NCBI GenBank assembly: GCA_958295665.1
Contig: OY282559.1
Coordinates: forward strand, 128,625,605 to 128,689,604
Length of the DNA: 64,000 bases
Direction of reading: 5' to 3'
Source of the DNA: Tipula vernalis
Taxonomy: Eukaryota; Arthropoda; Insecta; Diptera; Tipulidae
The position numbers and the translations under genes were made by a program. Numbering within the stretch: the stretch's first letter is position 1; each line of letters opens with the position of its first letter. Under the pieces are notes generated by a model, which was given only the letters and a program-made list of their open reading frames with translations, was not told where the DNA came from and did not search any database. Shown one piece after another: positions 34,071 to 44,839 of this stretch.

Positions 34071-35805
34071 TTAGTAAACAATAGCTGAATCTAAAATGAA
34101 CATGAGCAGTGCACTTAAACCGGCAGCAAGTGGAATTGTAACAATCCAAGCGTAAATAATACTTCTGAATAGACCCCAATCGACTGCTTTCAAATTCTCT
34201 GAGACTATACCTTGTTTAAGGTTAGCACGTTGTTGCAATTTATTTGATGTATGTCCAACAATTACTATCGATCCAACTTTACAATGGGTGGTTGAAATTG
34301 GGATTCCAATTTTACTGGCTAGAAGTACAGTGGCAGCGGCACCAAGTTCAATGGTGAAACCACTGTGAATATAAATAAACTCATTGTAATGTATTAAATG
34401 CAATAAAAAAAGGCCATATAAATAATTTCGGGATACTCACGTTGATGGAGTAATTTTTGTTAAATCTTTTCCAATCGTTTCTATAACACGACGACCCCAT
34501 ATCCACAGGCCCACCGAAATACCGACACCGCCGAATAGTAGAATATAAATTGGAGTTTCCGCCTTTTGACTAACTCCTTTGTCAACGAATATTAAATAGA
34601 TAGATATCAGCGGCCCAATAGCATTGCTCACATCATTTCCACCATGCGCAAAACTACCAAAAATGGCGGTTAAAATTTGAAGGAATGAAAATATTTTTGA
34701 AACGTCATGATTTTCCTCGGCTACTTTAGCTGTAGGCTCAGTTTGTTCGTTTTTTCGATCCAGGGTGACTCCAATTTCACCATTGGTGGTTGTTGTGTAA
34801 TCTCTACCATCGACATTCATTATTGCTTGAGACGGCACCTTATCTAGATTATTACTAACCACGAAAGCGTTGTTATCAGTCCCATTTGCAAATTCAGGCA
34901 CAATTTCTGGTTTATGATTGAAGATTTTTTTACGTTGCCATGGCACAACAAATAACTGTACAGCTACACCAATGATCAAGGCAACACTAAGGCTGATCAC
35001 AAATACTAACCATGTAGCTACGTCATCAAGGCCAAGCACTGGGTAAATAAAACAAAAATTTAGTGAAAAATTTTAAAATTTGGAACTACTCCAGTTAAAC
35101 TTACATTTTGGTCCATCAATTACAACACTGAAAACATTAATGAATACGGTGAAAGCATAAAAAAATGGTAACGACCATAGTCCATATTTTAATGGATTTT
35201 TGGTGGTCAAAATAAATTGCCGAATACCAATGAATATCAATGTACTAGCAATACCGCTCAATAGGGGCGAGACAAACCATGAACCAACAATCGTTCCCAT
35301 TGTCCACCAATTAATACCAGCCGTTCCCTTGGCAACCAAACTGAAACCAAAAATTGAACCGACAATACTGTGTGTACCACTGATTGGTAGTTTAAAGAAG
35401 GTCGCAACTAGTAACCATATTGCACTACTCGTTAATGCGGCTACACATCCGATCATTAACTGAATTGGTTGATTTTCATACAGTGAAACATCAAGTATAC
35501 CTTTTCGCATTGTATCCGAGACTTTATAACCTTTAAATATACATACATAAAAGCAGCATAAATATTTTGGTTAATAATTTAAAAAAAAAAAAAAATTGCG
35601 CACGTGCGCGCGCGCGTGACTTACCAAGTAAAACGGCACCACCAGTTTCAAATATTGCAGCCAATACATAGGCTTGCCGAATTGTTAGTACACCCGACCC
35701 AACACTAGTTCCAAACGAATTGGCCACATCATTCGCACCAATACCAAATGCGAGCACAAATGCGATTATAAAACCAATAATCAGCAAAATTAATTCAGTT
35801 GACAT
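34071..35805 (-). CDS. Sodium-dependent phosphate transporter, PiT/SLC20 family
   Basis: This membrane protein would import inorganic phosphate with sodium at the plasma membrane. On the - strand the exons are 35805-35625, 35530-35105, 35038-34441 and 34362-34071, all with GT-AG borders (introns 94, 66 and 78 bp). The joined frame is 498 codons plus TAA, near the lower end of the animal range of about 500-680. Exon 1 carries the N-terminal family signature ([19 protein letters not shown], about residues 20-38) and exon 3 the C-terminal one ([16 protein letters not shown], about 330-345). Hydrophobic segments cover both halves, and a polar loop of about 80 residues (about 240-318) separates them as in SLC20A1/2. 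No frame damage is seen, so the gene should be functional. Confidence 0.95.
35597..35618. repeat. 22-bp alternating purine-pyrimidine tract in transporter intron 1
   Basis: A strict alternation of TG, CG and CA steps lies directly beside the splice donor of exon 1 (35624-35619), with a run of about 15 A on its other side. Such tracts can adopt Z-DNA. It could affect splicing or simply be a microsatellite. Confidence 0.7.
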
Positions 35806-36714
35806 TTTGAATTTGTATTTTGTTTTTGAAATTTTCGTTGAATGCTAAAGGTATTCGTATACGAATGTTTAGATATGTTTAATTTTTTTTGCGTTTTGCT
35901 TCAATATATTATGCGTAGTCGTGAACCGAATTGATTGCGATCTATAGTGCTTATTTCTGGTTTTTATAATAATTATTGATCGAAGAACTTGGGTTTTTAT
36001 AAATTAACGGTATGTTTAGCAGTGACGCAATTCCACATTAACGTTTTAATTCGATTAATTGTTTTAAAATATTTTTACTAATTATTGACGGAGACATGTT
36101 TCGTTGAAAAAAATGTAGTAGATTTTTGTATTGGTTTATTAGATACAGGTGGGATTGATAATCTGAAATTTAAAAATTTTGATTAACTTCTTATAAGAAA
36201 TGATTTCCTCATTTTTTGCAAAACGCACACGAGGCAAACAATCTAAAGTTATCAATTAAATTGTTTAATGATAAGAAATTCCGTCGGGTATATAAGTTAC
36301 ATTATGTCACCCCATTCACGTGTGTTTTAAGATCAACATACTCCTTGTACACAACAATTTGAACTTTGAATTTGAAATATGACAGATGTCAAAATATCTC
36401 ATGAATCTTGAGTATTATGCAATAAAACGACTCAAAAAATAAACGACCCTATAACCGATAAAATCGAATAGGGGTTCGGATTTACAATAACTGATATTAT
36501 TTGTTAGTGTTGTGGACGCAAAATACTTAAGTCGTAAATTATTTTCTTTTGTCGGAAAGTTTGAGTAAAGCACGTTTAATTATCGAGTGCATGTGCATTA
36601 AATGGTTGAGTAGAAGTATACACTAGTAATAAAGCTAGACTATTTAAAAAAACTGACAATGAATTTTATTTTAGAACTAACAAAGATGGAATTTGAATAT
36701 AAATTGACATATTA
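35806..36714. other. Upstream region of the phosphate transporter
   Basis: This should hold the promoter of the - strand transporter. The sequence is AT-rich, and I see no clear TATA/initiator pair or coding similarity. Confidence 0.4.
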
Positions 36715-37232
36715 GTGGTTTTCCAATCGACCACCGCAAGTACTTATGGTTTATGTCTTTGCTAAATCATTTTACTCACAACTGGGGGCCTATTCTCGAA
36801 TTCCACATCCATTTTCCACATGTGGACATCTGTCCTGACTTTTTCCTATATGGGGAATTTTTTCCACCTGCTTATACCCATTCGGAAATATTCCCTTAGT
36901 ACCGAAAAAATTCAATTTTTATGAATTTTGACAGATGTCCACATGTGGAAAATAGATGTGGAATTCGAGAATAGGGCCCCTTCCATACCTATTTTTTCAT
37001 GAGCAGCCACAATCAGCTACGTCAACATTATCCGCTAGGTGATATTTGATAATAATTTCATATATTTACAAAATTAAACCAGAATCGCATTATTTTTTGG
37101 TGTTATGCGAATTAAAAATTTAGAAGTTATGTTTTGCTCATGTCATAATTTTTTGTTTGTTCCAATCGAACATTTAGCCGAGACATATTTTTCACACTTA
37201 TAAGTACTTGTGGTGGTCGATTGGAAAGCCAC
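36715..37232. mobile_element. MITE, Tc1/mariner-like, with TA target duplication and a nested MITE
   Basis: The left end GTGGTTTTCCAATCGACCAC and the right end, as reverse complement GTGGCTTTCCAATCGACCAC, match for about 36 bp (one or two differences). Both ends are flanked by TA. The interior carries the complete 197-bp M1 element at 36784-36980, so about 320 bp is original. There is no coding capacity. The TA duplication points to the Tc1/mariner superfamily. Confidence 0.8.
36784..36980. mobile_element. MITE family M1, copy 2, nested
   Basis: It starts GGGGGCCTATTCTCGAATTC and ends GAGAATAGGGCCCC, the same ends as 4262-4513. Its interior matches the reverse complement of the left half of that copy, so it is shorter by about 55 bp. 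It sits entirely inside the 36715-37232 MITE. Confidence 0.85.
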
Positions 37233-38295
37233 TATTGGTCGTCTTTCCTAGACCACATTTGATAATAAATCTAATGATATTTTATGCTAAATTTATTACA
37301 AAACACTAAGCCTCTTTTTGGTTTTATCTGTCCAAAAATATGGTTTTTATATATTGACAATATTTAAATAGTTTCATTTTCATCTGACATAAAATGTAAT
37401 GGAATGAAAAGTAAGGGTCACAATTAATCGTCGGCAGTATCATGATATTTTTTATCACGTTTACCTGAAGAAACAGTAGGATTAAATCGGAAATGGGGGC
37501 GAAAACCACCACATTAAAATGTGATCAAATTTATTAAACTACTCACTCAATATAAAAATATTTCACTAAAAATATACAATTATTATTACAATTTAATTAA
37601 ATAAAATTTCATAACTTTTATTTATTTTGGAATTGAAAAAATAAAATTAAGAGGACAAAAAACTTTTTTTGAAAAATAATTGAACTCGTTAACTTGTTCT
37701 TTACTCATTAAATTAAATTATTGATTTATAAAGTATTTTATAATTGAATTTGTTCAAACAACGTGCTTGTTGAAGCACACACTTCACGATTATGGAAGAT
37801 AACGAAATAAACAGAGCGAAACTTAATAGGCCGCAATCAGGCATAATACCACTAACACAGATTTAATACTACTCCTCCTGTTCTTATACATTCGCAAGCA
37901 TTTCGTTTTTATTTTGAATTAAACACATTAAACTTAAATCATGTGACATTTTGCTAAACAGCTTTTATTTAGTCACGTTTAGTGCGCACTACATGGACAT
38001 GTTATTTTATCTGAACTTGAGTAGTTCTTTTATTGCCCTGTAAATTTATAGTAAAGATAAAACAATCTATTGTCGATGTCAATGTCAAAGATGTTAACGA
38101 CATTATGTAACCATAATAAAAGATAGCTAATAATTGTGGGCTTGTAATGAAATAACGCAGACTTGATAGAGTAGTAAATGTGATTTACAAGCGTACAAGA
38201 ACAAAACGCACACGAACGAATTTAAGGAATATAGTAAATTAGGAACGGAAAAATAAAAGATTAAAATATACAGAAATATATAAAGTTTACCCCAA
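37233..38295. other. Intergenic, nothing recognised
   Basis: Very AT-rich, with no coding similarity. The last part, up to about 38311, probably belongs to the 5' LTR of the next element because a primer-site-like sequence follows, but I cannot find its partner. Confidence 0.35.
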
Positions 38296-39098
38296 TAACA
38301 GAAGTATTCACAGTGGCGACGAACAAAGAAACGAGCCTTCATAATTTAACTCAAATTAATTGGAAAAACTTGTAGTTTTAAGCAACTTTATTATACAAAA
38401 AAGAAGAAAAAAAAAGGATCTAAATCAGGTAAAGGAAATGAGGCAAGTAGTTCTGGCTGCAGCTGACAAACATATCCAAGCAGATCGAGATGCAGCACTA
38501 GAAGCAATGAAAGCCGAACGCGAATTAACCCAAAAACGATTTGAGTTGCTTCTGTCGGAACAGCAGTCCGACGTCCATTGCATCGAAAAATTTGGGTATA
38601 ATCCCGAAAACAGCGTTACATTCGATCACTGATACGCGAATTACCAGATTATCTTTGAAGTAGAATCCAAAGCGCTTCTAGATACAACAAAACTCCGATT
38701 TTTACAAGAAATTCGCAAATACAATTTTGATGCTTCATTATACAGTTTTAAATTACTTTCATATACAGTTTTAAAATCCGAAAGGAAAGCGGTGAAGATG
38801 ACAAAGGCTTCAGACACGGAAGATGATAAACACTTCAGATATTTTGTCGAGGGTCGGGATTTCACAATCTACACCGACCACAAACCTCTGACCAGAGCAA
38901 TTCAGTCTAAAACTGAATGTAATCCGAGGCAAGCTCGCCACTTGGATTATATTAGTCAATTTACCACAGACATTCAGCATGTGCACAAACAAAATCTCAA
39001 TTACACAACAGGCTGACCTAGAACTTCAGAATTTACTTTTTGGTCCCGAATGGCACACTAGTTCATCACTGAAATTAGCGCTTGTCAAATTACCTGGC

Positions 39099-39330
39099 TG
39101 TTGCGTACGAAAGTACTAATAATCAATAATGATATAACGCCGTTATGTACAATACACACTTATACATCTTTGCGCTGTATCGATGTACCGAAAGATCCAT
39201 AATCAATGATAAAACATGAACGTAACAGGGCATTCTTTTTGCGTCTGTTCATCGAGCAACAAGTGGTTTAACATTATTGTACAGAATAATAAAAAGTTCA
39301 AATCTTTTATTTTCGTGAAGAATATTAAAT
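39099..39330 (+). repeat. Putative 5' LTR of element B
   Basis: The left limit is set by the end of family A similarity and the right limit by the primer site. With no second LTR to compare, the ends are inferred. Confidence 0.5.
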
Positions 39331-39346
39331 TGGCGCAGTTGATAGG
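39331..39346 (+). promoter_or_regulatory. Primer binding site of element B, tRNA-Ser type
   Basis: TGGCGCAGTTGATAGG closely resembles the TGGCGCAGTCGGTAGG site used by 17.6/297-type Gypsy elements. Confidence 0.65.
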
Positions 39347-39493
39347 ATTTGCTTAAATTCCTACTATATTATAAGATACATTATAAAGTTTACGTAAGCA
39401 AATAAATATAAATTATTAATATTGTTCGCGAAAAATAAATTTACCGTTGTGAAGTGATTCGAATTTGTGAACTTGTGTGTTATTAATTTTTGT

Positions 39494-40545
39494 ATGCCGT
39501 CAAAACCTGAAGTGAAAATCGAAACGGTATCAACACAAAATACAGTAAAGGCTGAAAACCATGGGAATATCATATCGTCTGTTATGGGATGTTTAGAGCC
39601 ATTTGATTTATCGAAGCCGGATAAATGGTCATCATATTTGGCCAGATTCGAGCTATACCTGTTAGCCAATGATGAACAAGGGGAGCAGCGTCAACGTGCT
39701 ATATTTTTAACACTATGTGGTTCACAATTGTATGACCTCTTGTGCTCATTGGCATTACCAAAAAAGGTCAGCGATATCACCTTAAAAGAAATAAAGCAAA
39801 TATTAACCGATCATTTCTCACCTCGCCCATCGAAAATCTCTGCTTTCTATACAAATTTTTCAAACGGGATCAACAACCGGATGATTGTTTTGCATCATAC
39901 GTAGCTGAACTTAGAAGACTTTCAATTGATTGCAAATTTGAGAATTCCCTAGACCGAATGCTTCGAGATTGAATTGTATGCGGATTACGGGACGAGGCAT
40001 TGCAACGCAGTTTTCTAGCGGAAGACAATCTTACATTGCAGAAGGTCATCGATAGAGCAGCTAGCAAAAATTTGTTAGAAATACGTCATCCGGACCAAGT
40101 TCGATTCATCACAAAACATCATCAGTCTAGCAGAACACCGCAACAACAAAATTTTAAAAATCGACAAAACAATCGGCATGGTTGTAACGGATGTGGAGGA
40201 CCACATGCAAGGTCATCATGTCAATTCAAAGATGCAACGTGTTCTTTATGTGGTATTAAAGGTCACATACAACGAGTTTGTCGATCTGCCGTTAAACCAA
40301 CCTCATCGAACAATTCATACAAGCAACAACAAAGCAAAATGAAGTCGAAATTTGGTGTAAATCAAATGTTGCCGCAGGTTGATTTGAAGAAGACAACCAC
40401 AGTCATAATAAACAATCAGCCTTGTGATTTTGAAATCGATTCAAGGTCCAACTATACTATTATGTCATCTCAGACTTATAACAATATTTGGCCAGCCACA
40501 AAACCAGATATTGTCAAGTGTGAATTACAGCTGGTCGATTTTTAA
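39494..40545 (+). pseudogene. Gag and start of protease of element B, disabled
   Basis: An ATG at 39494 opens a gag frame with a capsid-like stretch (FDLSKPDKWSSYLARFELYL) and switches frame near 39850-39900. A TGA lies at about 39970. The nucleocapsid part follows with a C-x2-C-x4-H-x4-C-like pair and a second, regular knuckle, CSLCGIKGHIQRVC (about 40240-40281). The protease starts near 40425 with FEIDSRSNYT. The usual D-S/T-G triplet reads D-S-R here, so the catalytic glycine is lost. Confidence 0.75.
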
Positions 40546-40556
40546 CGAAATCATAT

Positions 40557-43260
40557 ACCAATCGTAGGCGTAATTGACGTCGACATATCATACAACGACA
40601 TCGAAATGTGTAATCTTCCCATCGTAATCGTAGATGGAATCCGCACAAATGTTTTGGGGTGCAATTGGTTTTCGCCACTGGGAATAAGTTTACAAGGCGT
40701 CAACCTAAATGAAAACGGAGCATCGCCTATCCAAACCGTAACATCCAAATTTTCTTATTTGTTTTTCTAAGGAATTGGGTTGTTACACAGGTCAGCCCGT
40801 TTCACTACAAATTGATGAAAAAATTCAACCAATTCGTTATCCGTTACGCCGTATACCATTGGCGACAAAGGGTTTAGTCGAAGCTGAATTGAATCGTTAA
40901 ATCGAGCAGGGCGTTTTGGTCCCTGTGGAATATTCTGACTGGGCCACTCCAATTGTCCCGGTTCAAAAAAAGATGGCAGCATAAGGATTTGCGGGGATTA
41001 TAAATCCACCTTGAACAAAGCGTTAAAGCCGCATTGTTTCCAAATTCCAGCTATCACAACACTATTGGCTTCGATTGTCGGAGGCCAAACCTTTGCTAAG
41101 CTAGATTTAGCACAAGCATATCAGCAATTGTCAGTCGACGAGAAGTCATCATTACTTCAGACAATTGTTACTCACAAAGGTGCGTTTAGAGTAACCCGTC
41201 TTCAATTTGGTATTTCGTCAGCACCTGGAATATTTCAGTCTTTTATCGAAAATCTTCTGAGAAATATCCCAGGGGTATTACCATACTTCGATGACATTGT
41301 GGTTACAGGACATACTCAAATGGAACTTGCTGATCGTTTAAGTGAAATTTTTCGTGTTTTCACAAATCTGGGCTACGTCTACGTCGAGATAAGTGCAAAT
41401 TTGGAGTTCCATCAATCAATTGTCTTGGATTTAAAATTGATGCATTGGGGATCAGGCTTACATCCGATAATATCCAAGCTATTCGAAATGCACCGCAACC
41501 AACCGATAAAAAGCAACTTCAATCATTTTTAGGATTGCTCAATTTTTATCATTCTTTTTTGCCACAGAAAGCGTCAATTGCAGAACCTCTTCATCGTTTA
41601 TTGGATAAAAATCAAAAATGGTTTTGGACGGAAAATCACAAAACATCGTTCAACAACCTAAAACAACTATTATCATCGGATCGAATATTAATTCACTATA
41701 ATCAAGATTTCCCACTTCTTCTTATTTGTGACGCTTCGCCATATCGTCTTGGCGCTGTGTTATGCCATCTAATGGAAGATGGCAGTGAAAACCTATTTCA
41801 TTTTATTCAAGAACACTGTCGAGAAGATAATGGAATTATTCGCAAATTGACAGGGAAGCGGTAGCTGTAATTGCAGAGGTTAAAAAAATTTCATGAATTT
41901 ATCTACAGAAGACATTTTAAAATAATCACTGACCATCGACCGTTATTGGGATTGTTCAATCCACATAAGCAAATTCCGCAACTGTCATGTCATCTCAAAT
42001 GCTTAGAAGAAGAATTTCTCTGATGGCATACGATTATGAGATAATTCATCGCGCTGGAAATAAAATGAGTAATGCAGATTTTTTGAGCCGTTTTCCATTG
42101 TCTGACTCATCAACAACGCATACCCATGAAGAAATTCTTATGATAGAAAACTTAGCAAGACCAGTTTTATCAGCTGATGATATAGCTAAAATGACATCGA
42201 ATAACCCAGTTTTCGCCAAAGTGTTTAGCTGGGCGTAAATAGGATGGCCAGACAAACTATCTGCAAGTGACCAAGCACTAAAATCATTTTATGTACGGCG
42301 TACGGAGATCACCACCCTTAAAGAATGTTTACTTTGGGGTAATCGATCAATAATTCCACTGGCAGGGCAACCAAAAATCCTTGCAGCTTTACACTCTGTG
42401 CATCCAGGAATTGTCCGCATGAAGGCTCTTGCACGAAGTTACGTGTGGTGGCCCAACATCGATGCTGGCTGTGAACACGTCGTCAAAACTTGTACGCCAT
42501 GCCAAGAAACGAGACCAGATCCTAGTCAAGCCGAGGTGCATTTTTGGGAATCAACCAAAACTCCTTAGTCACGGATTCATATTGATTTCGCTGGTCCGTT
42601 CCAGAATAAAATATTTTTGATCGTCGTTGATTCTTATTCCAAATGGTTGGAAGTAAGCCAAGTAAAATCAACGTCTACAAATTTTGCAATAGAATCATTA
42701 CGAATGCTCTTCGCAACACATGGGTTTCCGGACACCATTGTTTCTGACAATGGAAAAGCTTTCACCACAGAAGCTTTCCGAGTGTTTTGTGAAGATAACC
42801 AAATAGGACATATTCGTTGTGCACCTTTTCATCCTTCTTCAAATGGACAGCCCGAAAGAATGGTCCAAACCACCAAAAGTTATCTGAAGAAACTTCCGGA
42901 TAGTTCAGATATTAAACTACATATTGCAAGGTTTTTGATGAGCCAACACATAACCACTTCCTCGTCCACGGGACGATCGCCATCTGATTTACTGTATAAT
43001 CGTCAAATTCAAACATATTTCGATACGATTCATCCGAACTCCGTTGCCGTGACCAAAACAAAGAGGCCTGAAATCAAATCAACCAGGGAATTTTTGGAAA
43101 ACGATTTAGTATGGACCTGCAATTATTCATATGGACCAAAATGGATAAATGGAGTGGTAATAGAACGCACGGGACCCGTTTCATATAAAGTTCGAATTGA
43201 ATCGGGTCAAACTATAAAAAGATATGTAGATCAATTACGAAGACGTTTGCAGCATCTATT
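40557..43260 (+). pseudogene. Pol of element B (RT, RNase H, integrase), disabled
   Basis: Reverse transcriptase starts near 40840, with its palm at 41080-41310 and the YFDDIVVTG box at about 41285-41311. RNase H starts near 41728 (LICDASPYRLGAVL) and ends around 42080 (ADFLSRFP). Integrase has a zinc-binding part near 42400-42500, the first Asp in HIDFAGPF near 42583, the second in VSDNGKAF near 42742, and the Glu region in SSNGQPERMV near 42838. Stops at 40548, 40898, 40982, 41530, 41862 and others break it into pieces. Confidence 0.8.
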
Positions 43261-43333
43261 GGATTGGTATACAAGTATCAGAGAAAATAGTGAACCAAGT
43301 CACCTTGGCCTTGGTCACCTTGGTCACCTTCAC

Positions 43334-44160
43334 GTTTATCCTACCAACGTGCCAAAGTTCACAGGCATACTAAATCATTCCATGGACAATTCCAAATACC
43401 ATCTGCTAGATTATAACATATCCATATAGATTTAGTAGGACCACTTCCTCCTTCTAATTGATATTCTTATTTATTCACCTGTATCGATCGATTCACTCAC
43501 TGGCCGAACCTTACTGCATGACCAATATGTCAGCTGCAACCATTGCCATGACTTTCATCAACAATTACGTTTCAGGATTCGGCGTGCCGCTTAATATCAC
43601 TACTGATCAAGGAACGCAGTTTGAGTCCAAGCTTTTCAGCGAGTTAACAAACTCCTTGGTTCACATCGTATTCATACAACGGCTTATACACCCTCAATCC
43701 AATGGCATACTACTTGGAATCCAAGCAACAGTGAAAAAAGATCTGAAGTGCTCACCAGCTGAGATGGTTTATGGTGAAACCATCAAGCTTCCAGGTGAGT
43801 TCTTCGCCGAAAATCCTCCTATACCACTTCCAACTAGCGACACAGTCATAGAACAACCACGTGACAACCACGTGCAAAACCTTATCCCAAATTCAACATT
43901 GCAAACCAAACAAGATGATATTTTTGTTCCTAAGGCACTTGCCAACTGTGAGTTTGTATTTGTAAGAACAGGCAAGGTTCGCCCAGGCTTATCTACTCCC
44001 TAAGAAGACCCATTTAAAGTCATTCGACGCCTTCGGAAACAATTCACCGTCTCAATTAATGGAAAGAATCAAACCATTTCAATTGACCGGCTCAAACCGG
44101 CTTACGGCATACTGTGTTCCACTGATGCGAAATCAGTTCATCGCTCACATAAACATGTTC
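43334..44160 (+). pseudogene. Integrase of family A, + copy
   Basis: The frame 43458-44003 carries the integrase core (ITTDQGTQFESK) and the C-terminal part KLPGEFFAENPPIPLP, close to the - strand copy at 51149-50772. A 25- to 30-codon stretch between about 43690 and 43720 is missing relative to that copy. Confidence 0.75.
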
Positions 44161-44215
44161 GTTTTCAGCCATAAATATTTTCCATAGGATGGAGGACTCA
44201 CTTGCGGAGGAGTCC

Positions 44216-44739
44216 TGTAACGACTCGCACATTTCAATTATATAAATCAATTATTTGTTAGATAAATTGAAATTTTCTCACCACCAGATATACATAGGGT
44301 TTGCGCATAGGATATTTCTTTGCGTAACATATTTCCACTTGCCATCTAGCGAAATAGTATGGACCCAAAATATAATTGAACACTGAATTATATTTTGTGA
44401 TATTTACTCCATCTCGCTTTCAACTTTCTTCTTCGAATATTTCGAATGAATATTTTCTCTCTGTGTTTTCATCTCGCGCCCAATAGGTCAACGAAGATTG
44501 GCATGCGATTCGTCTCGTGTGCCAATACACAAAAAATTAAAACAAAAATTTTATTCTACTTGAATTCAGCGTCACGATTTTTGGGTAGACGAAAGACGAC
44601 CAACAAAATAAAAAAACAATTATGATGACAGAGTGTTTTTAGTTTTGGAGATAGCAATGGCGAAGTGGTGAAAAATAATTAGCGTAGTTAGTGAAAAAAT
44701 GGTGGTCAGGTGTGAAGTTGCTCGGGGGATTCAAGTTGG
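44216..44739 (+). repeat. 3' LTR region of family A, + copy, right limit unknown
   Basis: TGTAACGACTC at 44216 parallels TGTAGCGACTC at the start of the - strand family A LTR and follows a purine-rich tract. The rest diverges, and I cannot find the end of this LTR. The remaining sequence up to the LINE has no recognisable content. Confidence 0.45.
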
Positions 44740-44839
44740 CACTTGCGGCCAGCTCCGTAATTTGCAACTTCCACAAGTGCTCGTGTTACCTCCGCGTGGT
44801 GACCGCTGGTAACTAGATTGCTGATTCTTTGGCTTCTAG

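Larger units (their letters stand above)
39099..43333 (+). mobile_element. Gypsy-type element B inserted in family A, 3' end lost
   Basis: The insert starts at about 39099 with TGTTGCGTACG. A putative 5' LTR of about 230 bp is followed by TGGCGCAGTTGATAGG at 39331, a serine-tRNA-type primer site as in 17.6/297-like elements. Gag, protease, RT, RNase H and integrase then follow to about 43260. No matching LTR is present at the right border, where short repeats of GGTCACCTT (43308-43330) meet family A sequence. About 200 bp of family A is also missing there, so a deletion removed the right LTR of B together with its flank. Confidence 0.75.
38296..44216 (+). mobile_element. Gypsy-type element family A, + copy, with internal deletion and element B inside
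   Basis: A TGGCGACGAAC sequence near 38313 resembles an arginine-tRNA-type primer site. A gag-like helical frame (38360-38632) follows, and then the text jumps directly to RNase H (GRDFTIYTDHKPLTR, about 38853-38898), so most of gag, protease and RT is missing. The similarity to the - strand copy of family A stops at about 39098, where element B starts, and resumes at about 43333 with TTTATCCTACCAACGTGCCA. The integrase core follows (TTDQGTQFESKLFSEL near 43600-43640, CSPAEMVYGETIKLPGEFF near 43750-43810). The 3' LTR appears to start at 44216. Confidence 0.75.
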
